A DNA stretch of 64,000 nucleotides, taken from positions 62,001-126,000 of the forward strand of contig NZ_SJOF01000007.1 of assembly GCF_004331255.1 (NCBI RefSeq), given 5' to 3'. The position numbers were made by a program, and so were the translations under genes. The DNA is from Acinetobacter sp. ANC 4173 (GTDB taxonomy: Bacteria > Pseudomonadota > Gammaproteobacteria > Pseudomonadales > Moraxellaceae). The notes under the pieces are model-generated. The model saw nothing but the letters and a program-made list of their open reading frames with translations, searched no databases and was not told the DNA's origin. Of the stretch, positions 56,659 to 64,000 are shown in pieces. How positions within the stretch are numbered: the stretch's first letter is position 1; each line of letters starts with the position of its first letter.

Positions 56659-56690
56659 TAAAAAGCAGTGCCCGATGACACTGCTTTTTT
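56659..56690. terminator. Bidirectional terminator after coq7
   Basis: AAAAGCAGTG (56661-56670) pairs with CACTGCTTTT (56679-56688), with A/T tracts on both sides, between the convergent stops at 56637 and 56706. Confidence 0.9.
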
Positions 56691-56705
56691 ATACTTCAAA
56701 TTTCG

Positions 56706-57233
56706 TTATTGAATGAGAACCCTGTTTCCAGTCAGCAGTAAATTACCTGTATATTTGGGTTCAAGTGAAGGATTACCCGGATAACTTCGACCATTAAATT
56801 TTAGAATGACTTGTCCCGAGCCTCGTGAATAAACCGACAAATCTGACCAACCTTGTGTTTTGCTATTTAAAACCACAATCGGCACATCAGTTACGGTCAT
56901 TTTACTATGCGGTTGAAACTTCTTACGACTCATGCCCTGAAAAACCAATACCGTACACCCACCTGTACCACACCAGTCCAACCCTCTTAACATTACAACC
57001 GCATCTTGCATGCCATCTTGATTCAAATCATAGAATGCATATTGATATAAAGGCTGTTCCTGAAGAGACAAATAGACGGCTTGCTTGAGTGCATGCAGCA
57101 TCGTTTCATCACCAGCCAAATCTGTTGTAGAAATTGGTGGTGGTGTCATTTGTGTATTTTCCATGGGAGCATTTGCACTACATCCCACGACTAGACCACT
57201 GAGCAGTGTACATAGAAAAAAATGAATTTTCAT
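56706..57233 (-). CDS. Putative lipoprotein with calcium-loop-like repeat
   Basis: A 175-residue lipoprotein with signal LLSGLVVGCSAN (lipobox VVGC). The mature part contains YDLNQDGMQDAVVMLRG, an FG-GAP/EF-hand-like Asp loop, and WCGTGGCTVLVFQG with a close cysteine pair. Similar small lipoproteins are common in Acinetobacter, with no known function. It is monocistronic. Confidence 0.78.
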   Translation of the reverse strand: MKIHFFLCTLLSGLVVGCSANAPMENTQMTPPPISTTDLAGDETMLHALKQAVYLSLQEQPLYQYAFYDLNQDGMQDAVVMLRGLDWCGTGGCTVLVFQGMSRKKFQPHSKMTVTDVPIVVLNSKTQGWSDLSVYSRGSGQVILKFNGRSYPGNPSLEPKYTGNLLLTGNRVLIQ

Positions 57234-57298
57234 AACAGCGAATCTCTTATAGCTGTTTCAATATTCATTTTAAAATAGTCAATAGAACAGCCGCGTTT

Positions 57299-57748
57299 TT
57301 ATATGTTAACAACCTCAAGGCATTTCACTGTGGGGAACTGATGTTTTGAGTCTAAAAAACTGGGATGTGACCACACATCTGCCATCGGAATTTTCACATC
57401 GAGTGCTAAGGGCATTTTTTTAGGATTAAATTGCATCTGCTCTAACGACACTCCCCATGCAATCAGATCAACATCCAATGATATTTGATGAGATGGGCGA
57501 ACACGACCTGTATCTGCTTCCCATTGCTTTAATTGCGCAATGATTTGCTCAGGATTTAATGTTGAATGTAATAAGCAAGCTGCATTCCAATAGTCTGCCC
57601 CTACACCATCGCGGCATGGAATCACATAAATTTTAGAAAACTCAACCACACCAAGCCCACATATCTGATGATAGGCATAACGAAAATGTTGCTGGGGATT
57701 AAGATTACTCGCCAGTGCTAAGGCGTAAATCGTTTCGGTGGCGTTCAA
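57299..57748 (-). CDS. folK: 2-amino-4-hydroxy-6-hydroxymethyldihydropteridine diphosphokinase
   Basis: FolK transfers pyrophosphate from ATP to hydroxymethyl-dihydropterin in folate synthesis. The 149 residues show ALALASNLNPQQHF at the start, DYWNAACLLHST and the HPPK signature around RPSHQISLDVDLIAWG. The start codon is TTG at 57748, with AGGA eight bases upstream; no ATG is available near the true N terminus. It overlaps folB by 44 bases in another frame, so its translation probably depends on folB. It is a little shorter and more diverged than E. coli FolK. Confidence 0.85.
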   Translation of the reverse strand: MNATETIYALALASNLNPQQHFRYAYHQICGLGVVEFSKIYVIPCRDGVGADYWNAACLLHSTLNPEQIIAQLKQWEADTGRVRPSHQISLDVDLIAWGVSLEQMQFNPKKMPLALDVKIPMADVWSHPSFLDSKHQFPTVKCLEVVNI

Positions 57749-58085
57749 TACGAATTCCTACAGAATTGGCTTCTGCAATAATGGCAGGCTTACGAATCGT
57801 AATTTTAATCGATTCTATCGCAGGATAGGTAGAAAAAAGCGCATTAAGTACCAATTTTGCTGCATGTTCAATTAACTTAGGTTGAGCTTTTTGAATCACT
57901 TCCGCAGAAATACTACAAATTTCGGCATAATTTAATGTGTCTTCAAGCTCATCTGAACTGGCTGCTGCTTCTAAATCAGCGTGAATGGTCAAATCTAACA
58001 TTAAAGGTTGAATGATCTGTCGCTCCCAATTAAAGCAACCTACCACCGTGTTCACCTTTAAGCCTTCAATGACTATCGCATCCAT
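57705..58085 (-). CDS. folB: Dihydroneopterin aldolase
   Basis: FolB makes hydroxymethyl-dihydropterin, the substrate of FolK, which is encoded next. The 126 residues start MDAIVIEGLKVNTVVGCFNWER and include LNYAEICSISAEVI and the lysine in ITIRKPAI, as expected. The ATG is preceded by a perfect 11-base inverted repeat in the upstream gap. Confidence 0.93.
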   Translation of the reverse strand: MDAIVIEGLKVNTVVGCFNWERQIIQPLMLDLTIHADLEAAASSDELEDTLNYAEICSISAEVIQKAQPKLIEHAAKLVLNALFSTYPAIESIKITIRKPAIIAEANSVGIRIERHRNDLRLSTGE

Positions 58086-58110
58086 AAAATATGATCCTTA
58101 TATCTCAAAC

Positions 58111-58149
58111 TATTCATGGCTTAGTGGCTCTGCCTTTTAGCCATGAATA
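58111..58149. repeat. Perfect inverted repeat upstream of folB
   Basis: TATTCATGGCT (58111-58121) and AGCCATGAATA (58139-58149) are perfect complements around 17 bases. It lies between the folB start (58085) and the end of the AarF-like gene (58169). Without a U tract it may be a weak terminator of the upstream gene or a regulatory hairpin. Confidence 0.5.
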
Positions 58150-58168
58150 GATAATAGAAATTTGAATA

Positions 58169-59470
58169 TTAATTTTTCAACATCAAACTTGGATCGATAG
58201 TTTGCACCATTTGCAAACGTTGGTCTGCATAAATATCGGTATATGGTGCAAGGACGCGCATAAATCGATCAAAATACAGCATTTGTTTGAACAGTAAGGC
58301 AAAATCACGCGGGAAGCGGATACCATGACGCTCACCAGCAGCAACCATGTCCATCATAATGTCATTTAAGTCCGCTGGGTTAGAACTCAAAATCTCTTGA
58401 GGATCAGCCAACAAAACACCACTAAAGAGTCGTTCCAAATCAGCAGCTAAAACCTGAGTATCAATGGCGACATCTGTCATCCCCATTCTGAGCATGTTCT
58501 CTGCCATGAGCTTATAGTCTGTCCGTTGCAATGCATCCATAAATGCCATACAAGCGGTCCAAACTTCAGGTTTCAACTGCCCCACAATACCAAAGTCAAT
58601 AAAACCAATACGTCCATCTTCAAGCAGCATTAAATTGCCTGCATGCAAATCTGCATGGAAGCTATTACACATCATGAGACTACCAAACCAAGTATTCATT
58701 GCTGTAATCAGAACTTGCGATGGATCTTTAGAGTATTTTTTTACCACTTCGAAATCAGTCAAAGGTACACCGAATAAACGTTGCATCGTCAACACACGGC
58801 GGGTTGAAAACTGATGATAAACTTTGGGTGCAGTTGCCGCTTTATTATTCGTCACATTCAAATAATTGACAAAATCATCAATATTTTGGGCTTCTTCAAT
58901 AAAATCAACTTCGCGTACCATACGAGTTTTAATTTCATCGACAATGTCTGCCAATGAAGCAAATTTGACTTTGGGTACTGCTTTTTCCAAAATTTTGGTG
59001 GCCCAGTGCAAGACATTTAAGTCGGTATAGAGAATCGTTTCTACACCCGGTTTTTGAATCTTGAGTACAACATCTTCCCCTGTCACCAGTTTTGCGGCAT
59101 GTACTTGCGCAATTGACGCTGAAGCCAATGGCTTTTCCTCAATTGAAGCAAAGATTTCATCTAAATTTCGACCAGCAAACTCAGAAGCTAAAACCTGTTG
59201 AACATAGCTAAAAGGTAAAGACGGTGTCTGATCTAGACAACCTTGAAATTCCTCGACAAATTCACGTGGAAATAACGAAGGCGTACTTGCAATAAATTGA
59301 CCTAACTTAATATAAGTCGAACCTAAATCTTCAAAAGTTTCACGCATTAGCTTGGCATTACTGGGCTTCTCAGTTGCGTATTTAAAGCCAGCCTTTGCCG
59401 CAACAACTGCGGTTTCCCCCATACGGGCTACGGAGCGTAGTCCATCTAGCCAGATATTATTTTTCATCAT
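58169..59470 (-). CDS. AarF/ABC1/UbiB-family protein kinase-like protein
   Basis: A 433-residue member of the UbiB/ABC1 atypical kinase family. It carries the KxGQ motif in YIKLGQFIAS, the Ala-rich loop ASASIAQVHAA, the catalytic-loop FHADLHAGNLM and IDFGIVG for metal binding. It lacks the two C-terminal membrane helices of UbiB, so a soluble family member is more likely. Relatives help ubiquinone or lipid metabolism by an ATP-dependent action. coq7 lies nearby but in another unit. Confidence 0.85.
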   Translation of the reverse strand: MMKNNIWLDGLRSVARMGETAVVAAKAGFKYATEKPSNAKLMRETFEDLGSTYIKLGQFIASTPSLFPREFVEEFQGCLDQTPSLPFSYVQQVLASEFAGRNLDEIFASIEEKPLASASIAQVHAAKLVTGEDVVLKIQKPGVETILYTDLNVLHWATKILEKAVPKVKFASLADIVDEIKTRMVREVDFIEEAQNIDDFVNYLNVTNNKAATAPKVYHQFSTRRVLTMQRLFGVPLTDFEVVKKYSKDPSQVLITAMNTWFGSLMMCNSFHADLHAGNLMLLEDGRIGFIDFGIVGQLKPEVWTACMAFMDALQRTDYKLMAENMLRMGMTDVAIDTQVLAADLERLFSGVLLADPQEILSSNPADLNDIMMDMVAAGERHGIRFPRDFALLFKQMLYFDRFMRVLAPYTDIYADQRLQMVQTIDPSLMLKN

Positions 59471-59515
59471 ATTTAAATTTGGTTAAAAATGCATAGCACA
59501 GAGTTTAGCAAAAAA

Positions 59516-60304
59516 TTACCGCTTTAAGGATGATCTTGCCTGACAGTCTTGACAATTTTGATCTTTCTCAAATGCCAAAATTCGTTGTTTCATAGTTAAA
59601 CCATCCCAGAGCAACAGTTTTTGCAGTAGTGGGCTACGGTTTAACCCTAAATACAATAAAGCATGATGCGCTTGTAAACTGGCCATCACATTCGGTGTAG
59701 TCGAAAGTACACCCGAATCTGCACAGCGTAGACCTTCATTATCATGCTGCTCTTTAGGGAACAGACAGTTGTAACAAGCCGAATCCCCCTCCACCATAAA
59801 TAACTGTCCTTGGAAACCAATTGCAGATGCACTAATCAAGGCAACATTCTGCTGTTTACAAACTTGGTTAACCAAATAACGCGTGGTGAAATTATCACAA
59901 CCATCAAGCACTAAATCTTGCGTGCTGACCAATGACATCGCATTGGTTTCATCAAGTTTAGCGATATGATGTTCAACCCGAATATGTGGATTTATTTGAA
60001 CTAAGCGCTTTGCTAGAATTTCTGATTTATAAAAACCAATATCCGATTGAGTAAATGCAATTTGTCGCTGTAAATTACTGATCTCAATATGGTCTGCATC
60101 AATCAGTGTAATTTTACCGACCCCTGCGCGTGCCAATAACTCCGCAACTGTACAACCAATTCCACCACACCCTACAATCAGAATATTGGCTAATTTTAGT
60201 TTTTCTTGAGCCTCTAAATCCCAACCGTCCAACAAGATCTGTCGGCTATATAAATGCATTTCTTCGTCTGTTAATTCCAGATCATTCTCAGATACCAAGT
60301 TCAC
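59516..60304 (-). CDS. moeB: HesA/MoeB/ThiF-family adenylyltransferase, probably MoeB
   Basis: A 262-residue E1-like enzyme that adenylates the C terminus of a small sulfur carrier such as MoaD. It has the nucleotide loop VGCGGIGCTVAELLARAGVG, DADHIEISNLQRQ and zinc cysteines in CYNC and CQDC at the far end. The start is GTG at 60304 with GGAAG seven bases upstream. ThiF is an alternative, but the length and the absence of thi genes favour MoeB. It is followed by the AarF-like gene after about 45 bases. Confidence 0.83.
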   Translation of the reverse strand: MNLVSENDLELTDEEMHLYSRQILLDGWDLEAQEKLKLANILIVGCGGIGCTVAELLARAGVGKITLIDADHIEISNLQRQIAFTQSDIGFYKSEILAKRLVQINPHIRVEHHIAKLDETNAMSLVSTQDLVLDGCDNFTTRYLVNQVCKQQNVALISASAIGFQGQLFMVEGDSACYNCLFPKEQHDNEGLRCADSGVLSTTPNVMASLQAHHALLYLGLNRSPLLQKLLLWDGLTMKQRILAFEKDQNCQDCQARSSLKR

Positions 60305-60500
60305 TGTTCTTCCGTTGAGAGTTTTATATAAATACTGAGCGATTATAAGGGATAACTAGGATTTGGCGACTAAGTATTATTACTCTGAAGATGTGACTTT
60401 TTCAGTCCACTAAGCACCATTTAGTTAGAATATGAACAGTTACATGATTTAACTTCAGACGAATTTATATATTTCAGGTATGCTGGAATAAAACGTATAA

Positions 60501-60524
60501 ATGTATAAAACTCGCACTTTATGA
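60501..60524 (+). promoter_or_regulatory. Seven-codon upstream frame overlapping the coat-U gene start
   Basis: ATG at 60501 reads MYKTRTL and stops at TGA 60522-60524, which shares four bases (ATGA) with the start of the following gene. That gene has no visible ribosome site of its own, so the upstream frame may deliver ribosomes by coupling. Confidence 0.35.
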
Positions 60525-61000
60525 AATTGTATTATTCCGCCTTTTTCGCATGTACTTTGGCCGCCGCATCTGTCTATATTTATGCAGCGCAACAAGACTC
60601 GACTTCATTTAATGTCAGTATTACCATTAAAGAAATGTGTAATATCCAAACAGCGAATGGAACAAACTTGGATTTTGGTACAGTCAATCGTTCATCGAAT
60701 CCCAATATGCAAAGTACTCAACTTGCAGTAACGTGTACTCAAGGCACACCCTATAACATTGCATTACAAAGTCAACGAAAAATGACCTCAACAGAGGTAA
60801 ATAACATCAGCATTCCTTACAATCTTTATCAAGATGCCAATGGTACAACCCTTTGGGGAGCTGAAACTCAAAATGCTTATCGCAACACTGGTACTGGTCA
60901 TACCCAGACTGTACCTGTGTGGGGAATAGTGAATCAATCCAATACAGACGTCCCTACAGGGGTTTACAGTGACAAAGTCACTGCTATCATTACCTATTAA
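60521..61000 (+). CDS. Spore coat U domain protein (archaic pilus subunit-like)
   Basis: A 159-residue secreted protein with a signal peptide (cut near IYAAQQDS) and one SCPU domain: CNIQTANGTNLDFGTVN, a second cysteine in VTCTQG and C-terminal DKVTAIITY as the last beta strand. SCPU proteins such as CsuA/B are subunits of archaic chaperone-usher pili. It points against the usher operon; its stop overlaps the stop of the CsuE-like gene by four bases. No Shine-Dalgarno sequence is seen. Confidence 0.82.
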   Translation: MKLYYSAFFACTLAAASVYIYAAQQDSTSFNVSITIKEMCNIQTANGTNLDFGTVNRSSNPNMQSTQLAVTCTQGTPYNIALQSQRKMTSTEVNNISIPYNLYQDANGTTLWGAETQNAYRNTGTGHTQTVPVWGIVNQSNTDVPTGVYSDKVTAIITY

Positions 61001-62010
61001 TAGGTTAAGGTTACTGTAATGGAGTCCTGATATTCACCCGGTGGGACACTCGATGTACTTTGTGGGACTTTTCCATAAATCTGAATGGTTTGTGCTCCAT
61101 TCGTTCCTACCCCCGGTGAAGTATTCGTACTACTCCAAGGCTGCTTATACGTCGCGTCTTGATAGAGTTCATAGGCAATGTAATCTGCACCATTTCGCAT
61201 ACGGCGAGTTTTACCATCATAATTTAAACCTTGATCCAAGCCGACTTTCCATGTTGTATTCAGTGGGCAAGACAGATTTACGGTTGTACTACTCGTAACA
61301 CCTTTAGATAAATCATCAATATGACCAAAATTTAAATCTGAGGCTGCCATAAGATTACAACTATTTTCATAGTTAGTTGTTACGCTTAGGCTATTTGAAG
61401 TTTTATTCGAGGATTGTTTTGCCATCACATCTTCTATGCTAGGTTGCTTCTCTTCGCTGAAGCCATACAATAAAGTGACTGCTATGTCATTGTTATTACT
61501 AAAACTACCCGCAGCCACATTTTGACCCGAATAAACCAGTCCATATAAAGGCAAATCAAAGATTTTGCTGTTTTGATTCACCGATATGGTTTTATAAAGG
61601 CACTGTAACGTTGATAAATCGGCTTTAATATCAATACGTTTTGTTAAAGCAGCATCATAAAACAAATCATAAGATAAATAACTATGTGGCCAACTCGAAT
61701 AATTGACCATTAAGCGTCTATTATTGAGTAAGCCCAATCCACCTGCTGTTGCATAAGGACATAACGCAACATTGACTGTTTGTGTATGTCCATATTGATT
61801 ACATGTGACTTGCCAATTGGTGTAATTACTTTTGCCTTTGCTAGACACTGAACCAAAATTTAAGGCAGGGCCGGATAACCAGCAACTTCCTGAAGCGGCT
61901 TGCGCTGAAGGGCTCAGTAAGGTCGCACCAACAATAATTATGACAGCAAACAGACCATATAAACCAAATGCACGAATTGTTGTTTTTTGAAAGAAAAGAC
62001 TTAGCGACAT
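60997..62010 (-). CDS. Two-domain spore coat U protein, CsuE-like tip subunit
   Basis: A 337-residue secreted protein with a signal segment (about 12-38) and two SCPU domains: the first starts CWLSGPALNFGSVS, the second CNLMAASDLNFGHID and ends SITVTLTY. In the Csu system CsuE has this two-domain form and sits at the pilus tip, where it binds hydrophobic surfaces. It follows the usher gene with a 10-base overlap, the csuD-csuE order. I give no symbol because the rest of the operon is outside the window. Confidence 0.82.
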   Translation of the reverse strand: MSLSLFFQKTTIRAFGLYGLFAVIIIVGATLLSPSAQAASGSCWLSGPALNFGSVSSKGKSNYTNWQVTCNQYGHTQTVNVALCPYATAGGLGLLNNRRLMVNYSSWPHSYLSYDLFYDAALTKRIDIKADLSTLQCLYKTISVNQNSKIFDLPLYGLVYSGQNVAAGSFSNNNDIAVTLLYGFSEEKQPSIEDVMAKQSSNKTSNSLSVTTNYENSCNLMAASDLNFGHIDDLSKGVTSSTTVNLSCPLNTTWKVGLDQGLNYDGKTRRMRNGADYIAYELYQDATYKQPWSSTNTSPGVGTNGAQTIQIYGKVPQSTSSVPPGEYQDSITVTLTY

Positions 62011-64000
62011 TGTACGTTCCCCATATCCAGAAAGCCGTATTGTTGACTAAAATCTGGTAAAACCACCTTACAAACCTTTCCATCTTGTTCTACATAGAGT
62101 TGCTGAGATGAAGGGTTTTCAAGATAAATCATCCCGTCACGACCAACAATCGTGTGTTCTGTTGATGCCAAATCTGGCAAAGTATCTTGTACCCAAACAC
62201 GACTCCCCATTTTCATTGGTACACCTTGCGGATCTGTTACGCTCAATTGAACAGCACGCATTTTGTAAATTGGAAATTGAATCACCACACCACTCGCGTT
62301 ATATGGCACAGCATCTATACGTGTAGTTTCAATTTTATATTCCAAAGGTAAATCTAAAGTATCAATTGAAATATCATTATGCTGATACGGATTTAAAGTA
62401 TCGATGAGCATTAAACCCTTCCGATTGGTTTTACCTACTACACGATTTTCTAAACGAACTGGAATATCCGAAACACCTTCGGTTGAAACCACAGCAAAAG
62501 AGTTAAGCGATTGCCGCATTGGGAACACTGACTTTTCCATCATCACTAAACTCCCTCGAGCAGAACCGATCAGCGTGGTGTAGTCTTCGGTATTAATCTT
62601 AGCGCTTTGTAAACCGAGATCCCATTCACCCTTCTGCGTTTCACGCTGAATCTGACCTTGCAAGCTATAGTTGTTGCTATCACTAAATTCGAGGTTCGAC
62701 TGCCAGCCCCAATCATCTTCATTCTGTATTGCTGTTTTACGAATATTGGCAGAAAACTTATTCTGATCTGTGTCCTGTTGCGCATTTAAAGTGGCATTGG
62801 TTTGACGATCTAGCGGTATATTTAAAGACAGAAAAAAGGTATTTTCTTGCTCGTTTAAATTTCGGGTCATATTCAACGTTAAATATTTTTTGGAAGGAAA
62901 ATAGTAAGACCAGTTAAAAACCAAATATTCATTTTTTGAGTTCTGATTTTTTTGCGCCACATAGCTCCCACCAAATTGACCATAATCCGTATTTACACCT
63001 AAAAAAGCGTGATCTGACTGTTTAACGTAACCATAACCTAGAGCACTTGCTAAATCACCGAAATCTCCATCGCTTTGTTGATGATGCAAGGAGAAATTGA
63101 CATAAGGATTATTCCATTCATAACCTATAGCATATGATTGCCCCAGTTTTTGGTTTAATTCACTAGCGCTATAAGCTCCATTTAGAATGCCCCAACTATT
63201 TGGCAAACGATGCACTACACCAAATCCCGCCAAAGTGACATCATTTGAATATTCAGCATGACTCTCAATAGTCGTATTATTGCTTAAACCCTGTCGCAAT
63301 GTTGCATTGACAACAGGTTCATCTCCATAGCTAAATGATTTAACAGCATAATCAAGTTTATTAACCCCTAAATTAACCTCCCAATCAGATAGGCCTTTTT
63401 GCAACAATTGTGAAGTTCCAAACAATGAGAAATTCACGACGCGCTGCTGGCCATTTAAATCGGTAATCAAAAGCTGCGCATTGCCTGCCCCAGTAATTGA
63501 CGGTGATGCTTGTATATCAAATTGCCCTGGAAGTACCGCACTGGTGCTTTGCTGTATGCCGTTAATTAATAAATCAACTGTCGAAGGTACAAGCACCGAA
63601 CCTTTAAAGGACTCTAGTGGTGATGTCACTTGATACGGTTGTAAATTGAAATTTTTAGCTATTTTTATCCCCGAAATACGGGTTGAACGCGTCCATTCTA
63701 AAGCGCGAGATTGGCTGTCCCCTATAGTCAAACTAATCGCCCGATCGGCAAAATCTTTTTGCCAATACGTATCTAAAATTTGACTTGAAAGCTCATCGGT
63801 CGTTTGGGTTTTGGTATAAGCATGATTGGCAGAAATACTAAATATATTCCCTGTCCCCACGCCAAATAACCGTAATTCATTCCACCCACTTAAAGACCAA
63901 ACATCTTCGGTAGCTTGGGAATAAAGATCATAATTAAATAGCACGCCAGGTTTAATCTGCGCAGGATTGACTTTAGCGGGGGGAATTTGCTCGTAACCTG
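62001..64000 (-). CDS. Fimbrial outer membrane usher, CsuD-like (5' end outside window)
   Basis: The frame is open to the window edge. The GTG near 63944 is internal, since coding continues upstream as QIPPAKVNPAQIKPGVLFNY, the usher N-terminal domain. The visible part has the barrel and plug (SVLVPSTVDLLINGIQQ, LITDLNGQQRVVNF) and a C-terminal domain with VRLENRVVGKTNRKGL and PYNASGVVIQFPIYK. Ushers catalyse pilus assembly at the outer membrane. The upstream chaperone and subunit genes should lie beyond the window. Confidence 0.9.
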   Translation of the reverse strand, partial: GYEQIPPAKVNPAQIKPGVLFNYDLYSQATEDVWSLSGWNELRLFGVGTGNIFSISANHAYTKTQTTDELSSQILDTYWQKDFADRAISLTIGDSQSRALEWTRSTRISGIKIAKNFNLQPYQVTSPLESFKGSVLVPSTVDLLINGIQQSTSAVLPGQFDIQASPSITGAGNAQLLITDLNGQQRVVNFSLFGTSQLLQKGLSDWEVNLGVNKLDYAVKSFSYGDEPVVNATLRQGLSNNTTIESHAEYSNDVTLAGFGVVHRLPNSWGILNGAYSASELNQKLGQSYAIGYEWNNPYVNFSLHHQQSDGDFGDLASALGYGYVKQSDHAFLGVNTDYGQFGGSYVAQKNQNSKNEYLVFNWSYYFPSKKYLTLNMTRNLNEQENTFFLSLNIPLDRQTNATLNAQQDTDQNKFSANIRKTAIQNEDDWGWQSNLEFSDSNNYSLQGQIQRETQKGEWDLGLQSAKINTEDYTTLIGSARGSLVMMEKSVFPMRQSLNSFAVVSTEGVSDIPVRLENRVVGKTNRKGLMLIDTLNPYQHNDISIDTLDLPLEYKIETTRIDAVPYNASGVVIQFPIYKMRAVQLSVTDPQGVPMKMGSRVWVQDTLPDLASTEHTIVGRDGMIYLENPSSQQLYVEQDGKVCKVVLPDFSQQYGFLDMGNVQCR

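Overview
The window is a 64 kb stretch of a gammaproteobacterial chromosome that is almost certainly from the genus Acinetobacter. The support is the low GC content, the aceI/aceR chlorhexidine efflux pair, the Csu-like archaic chaperone-usher genes and the overall look of the housekeeping proteins. The species cannot be fixed from the sequence alone. No rRNA, tRNA, CRISPR array or intact insertion sequence was found.

Layout. 1-4.8 kb: end of an unknown gene, a NarL/UhpB-type two-component system, and a membrane-anchored GOGAT-domain protein. 4.8-8.6 kb: a minus-strand run of murB, a YdcF-type envelope protein and a lipase-like hydrolase, with a small tyrosine phosphatase upstream. 8.7-12.4 kb: iron alcohol dehydrogenase and a thioesterase, convergent with dnaX. 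12.7-18.3 kb: an EstB-like serine hydrolase, then a MaoC dehydratase and long FabG reductase divergent from a thiolase with an odd basic N-terminal tail. This arrangement resembles htdX-fabG4-fadA2 of mycobacteria. 18.3-26.7 kb: DedA, AceI/AceR, transaldolase, LeuE-like, BenE and SMR transporters, a lipoprotein esterase and two tandem universal stress proteins. 27-34.7 kb: pepN, a frameshifted secreted-protein gene, small unknowns, thiM and an Lrp-type regulator. 34.8-41.4 kb: a small AT-rich accessory patch, acnB, and several small lipoproteins and membrane proteins. 41.4-47.1 kb: an island with five overlapping prepilin-like genes, bounded by a 108-bp direct repeat. 47.1-54.5 kb: tamB and tamA. 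54.7-60.3 kb: an LplT-like transporter, coq7, folB/folK, an AarF/UbiB kinase-like protein and moeB. 60.5-64 kb: spore coat U-domain pilus genes and an usher that runs off the window.

The most unusual part is the pilin island. Its five genes read, in order of transcription, as a PilE-like pilin, a FimT/GspH-like, a PilV-like, a PilW-like and a very large PilX-like prepilin. The last has a repetitive, bactofilin-like or beta-solenoid body of several hundred residues, which recalls ComZ of Thermus. The PilV-like gene holds 17 perfect copies of a hexanucleotide that encodes Ser-Asn pairs. No assembly ATPase, platform protein or PilY1 is nearby, so this set would have to use a machine encoded elsewhere. 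The left repeat is followed by a decayed copy of the last few tamB codons, which suggests the island entered next to tamB by recombination.

Secondary points of interest are two adjacent perfect stem-loops upstream of the Lrp-type gene, a candidate small RNA just after it, a T8 tract that breaks a secreted-protein gene, and two convergent coat-U genes whose stop codons share a 14-bp palindrome.
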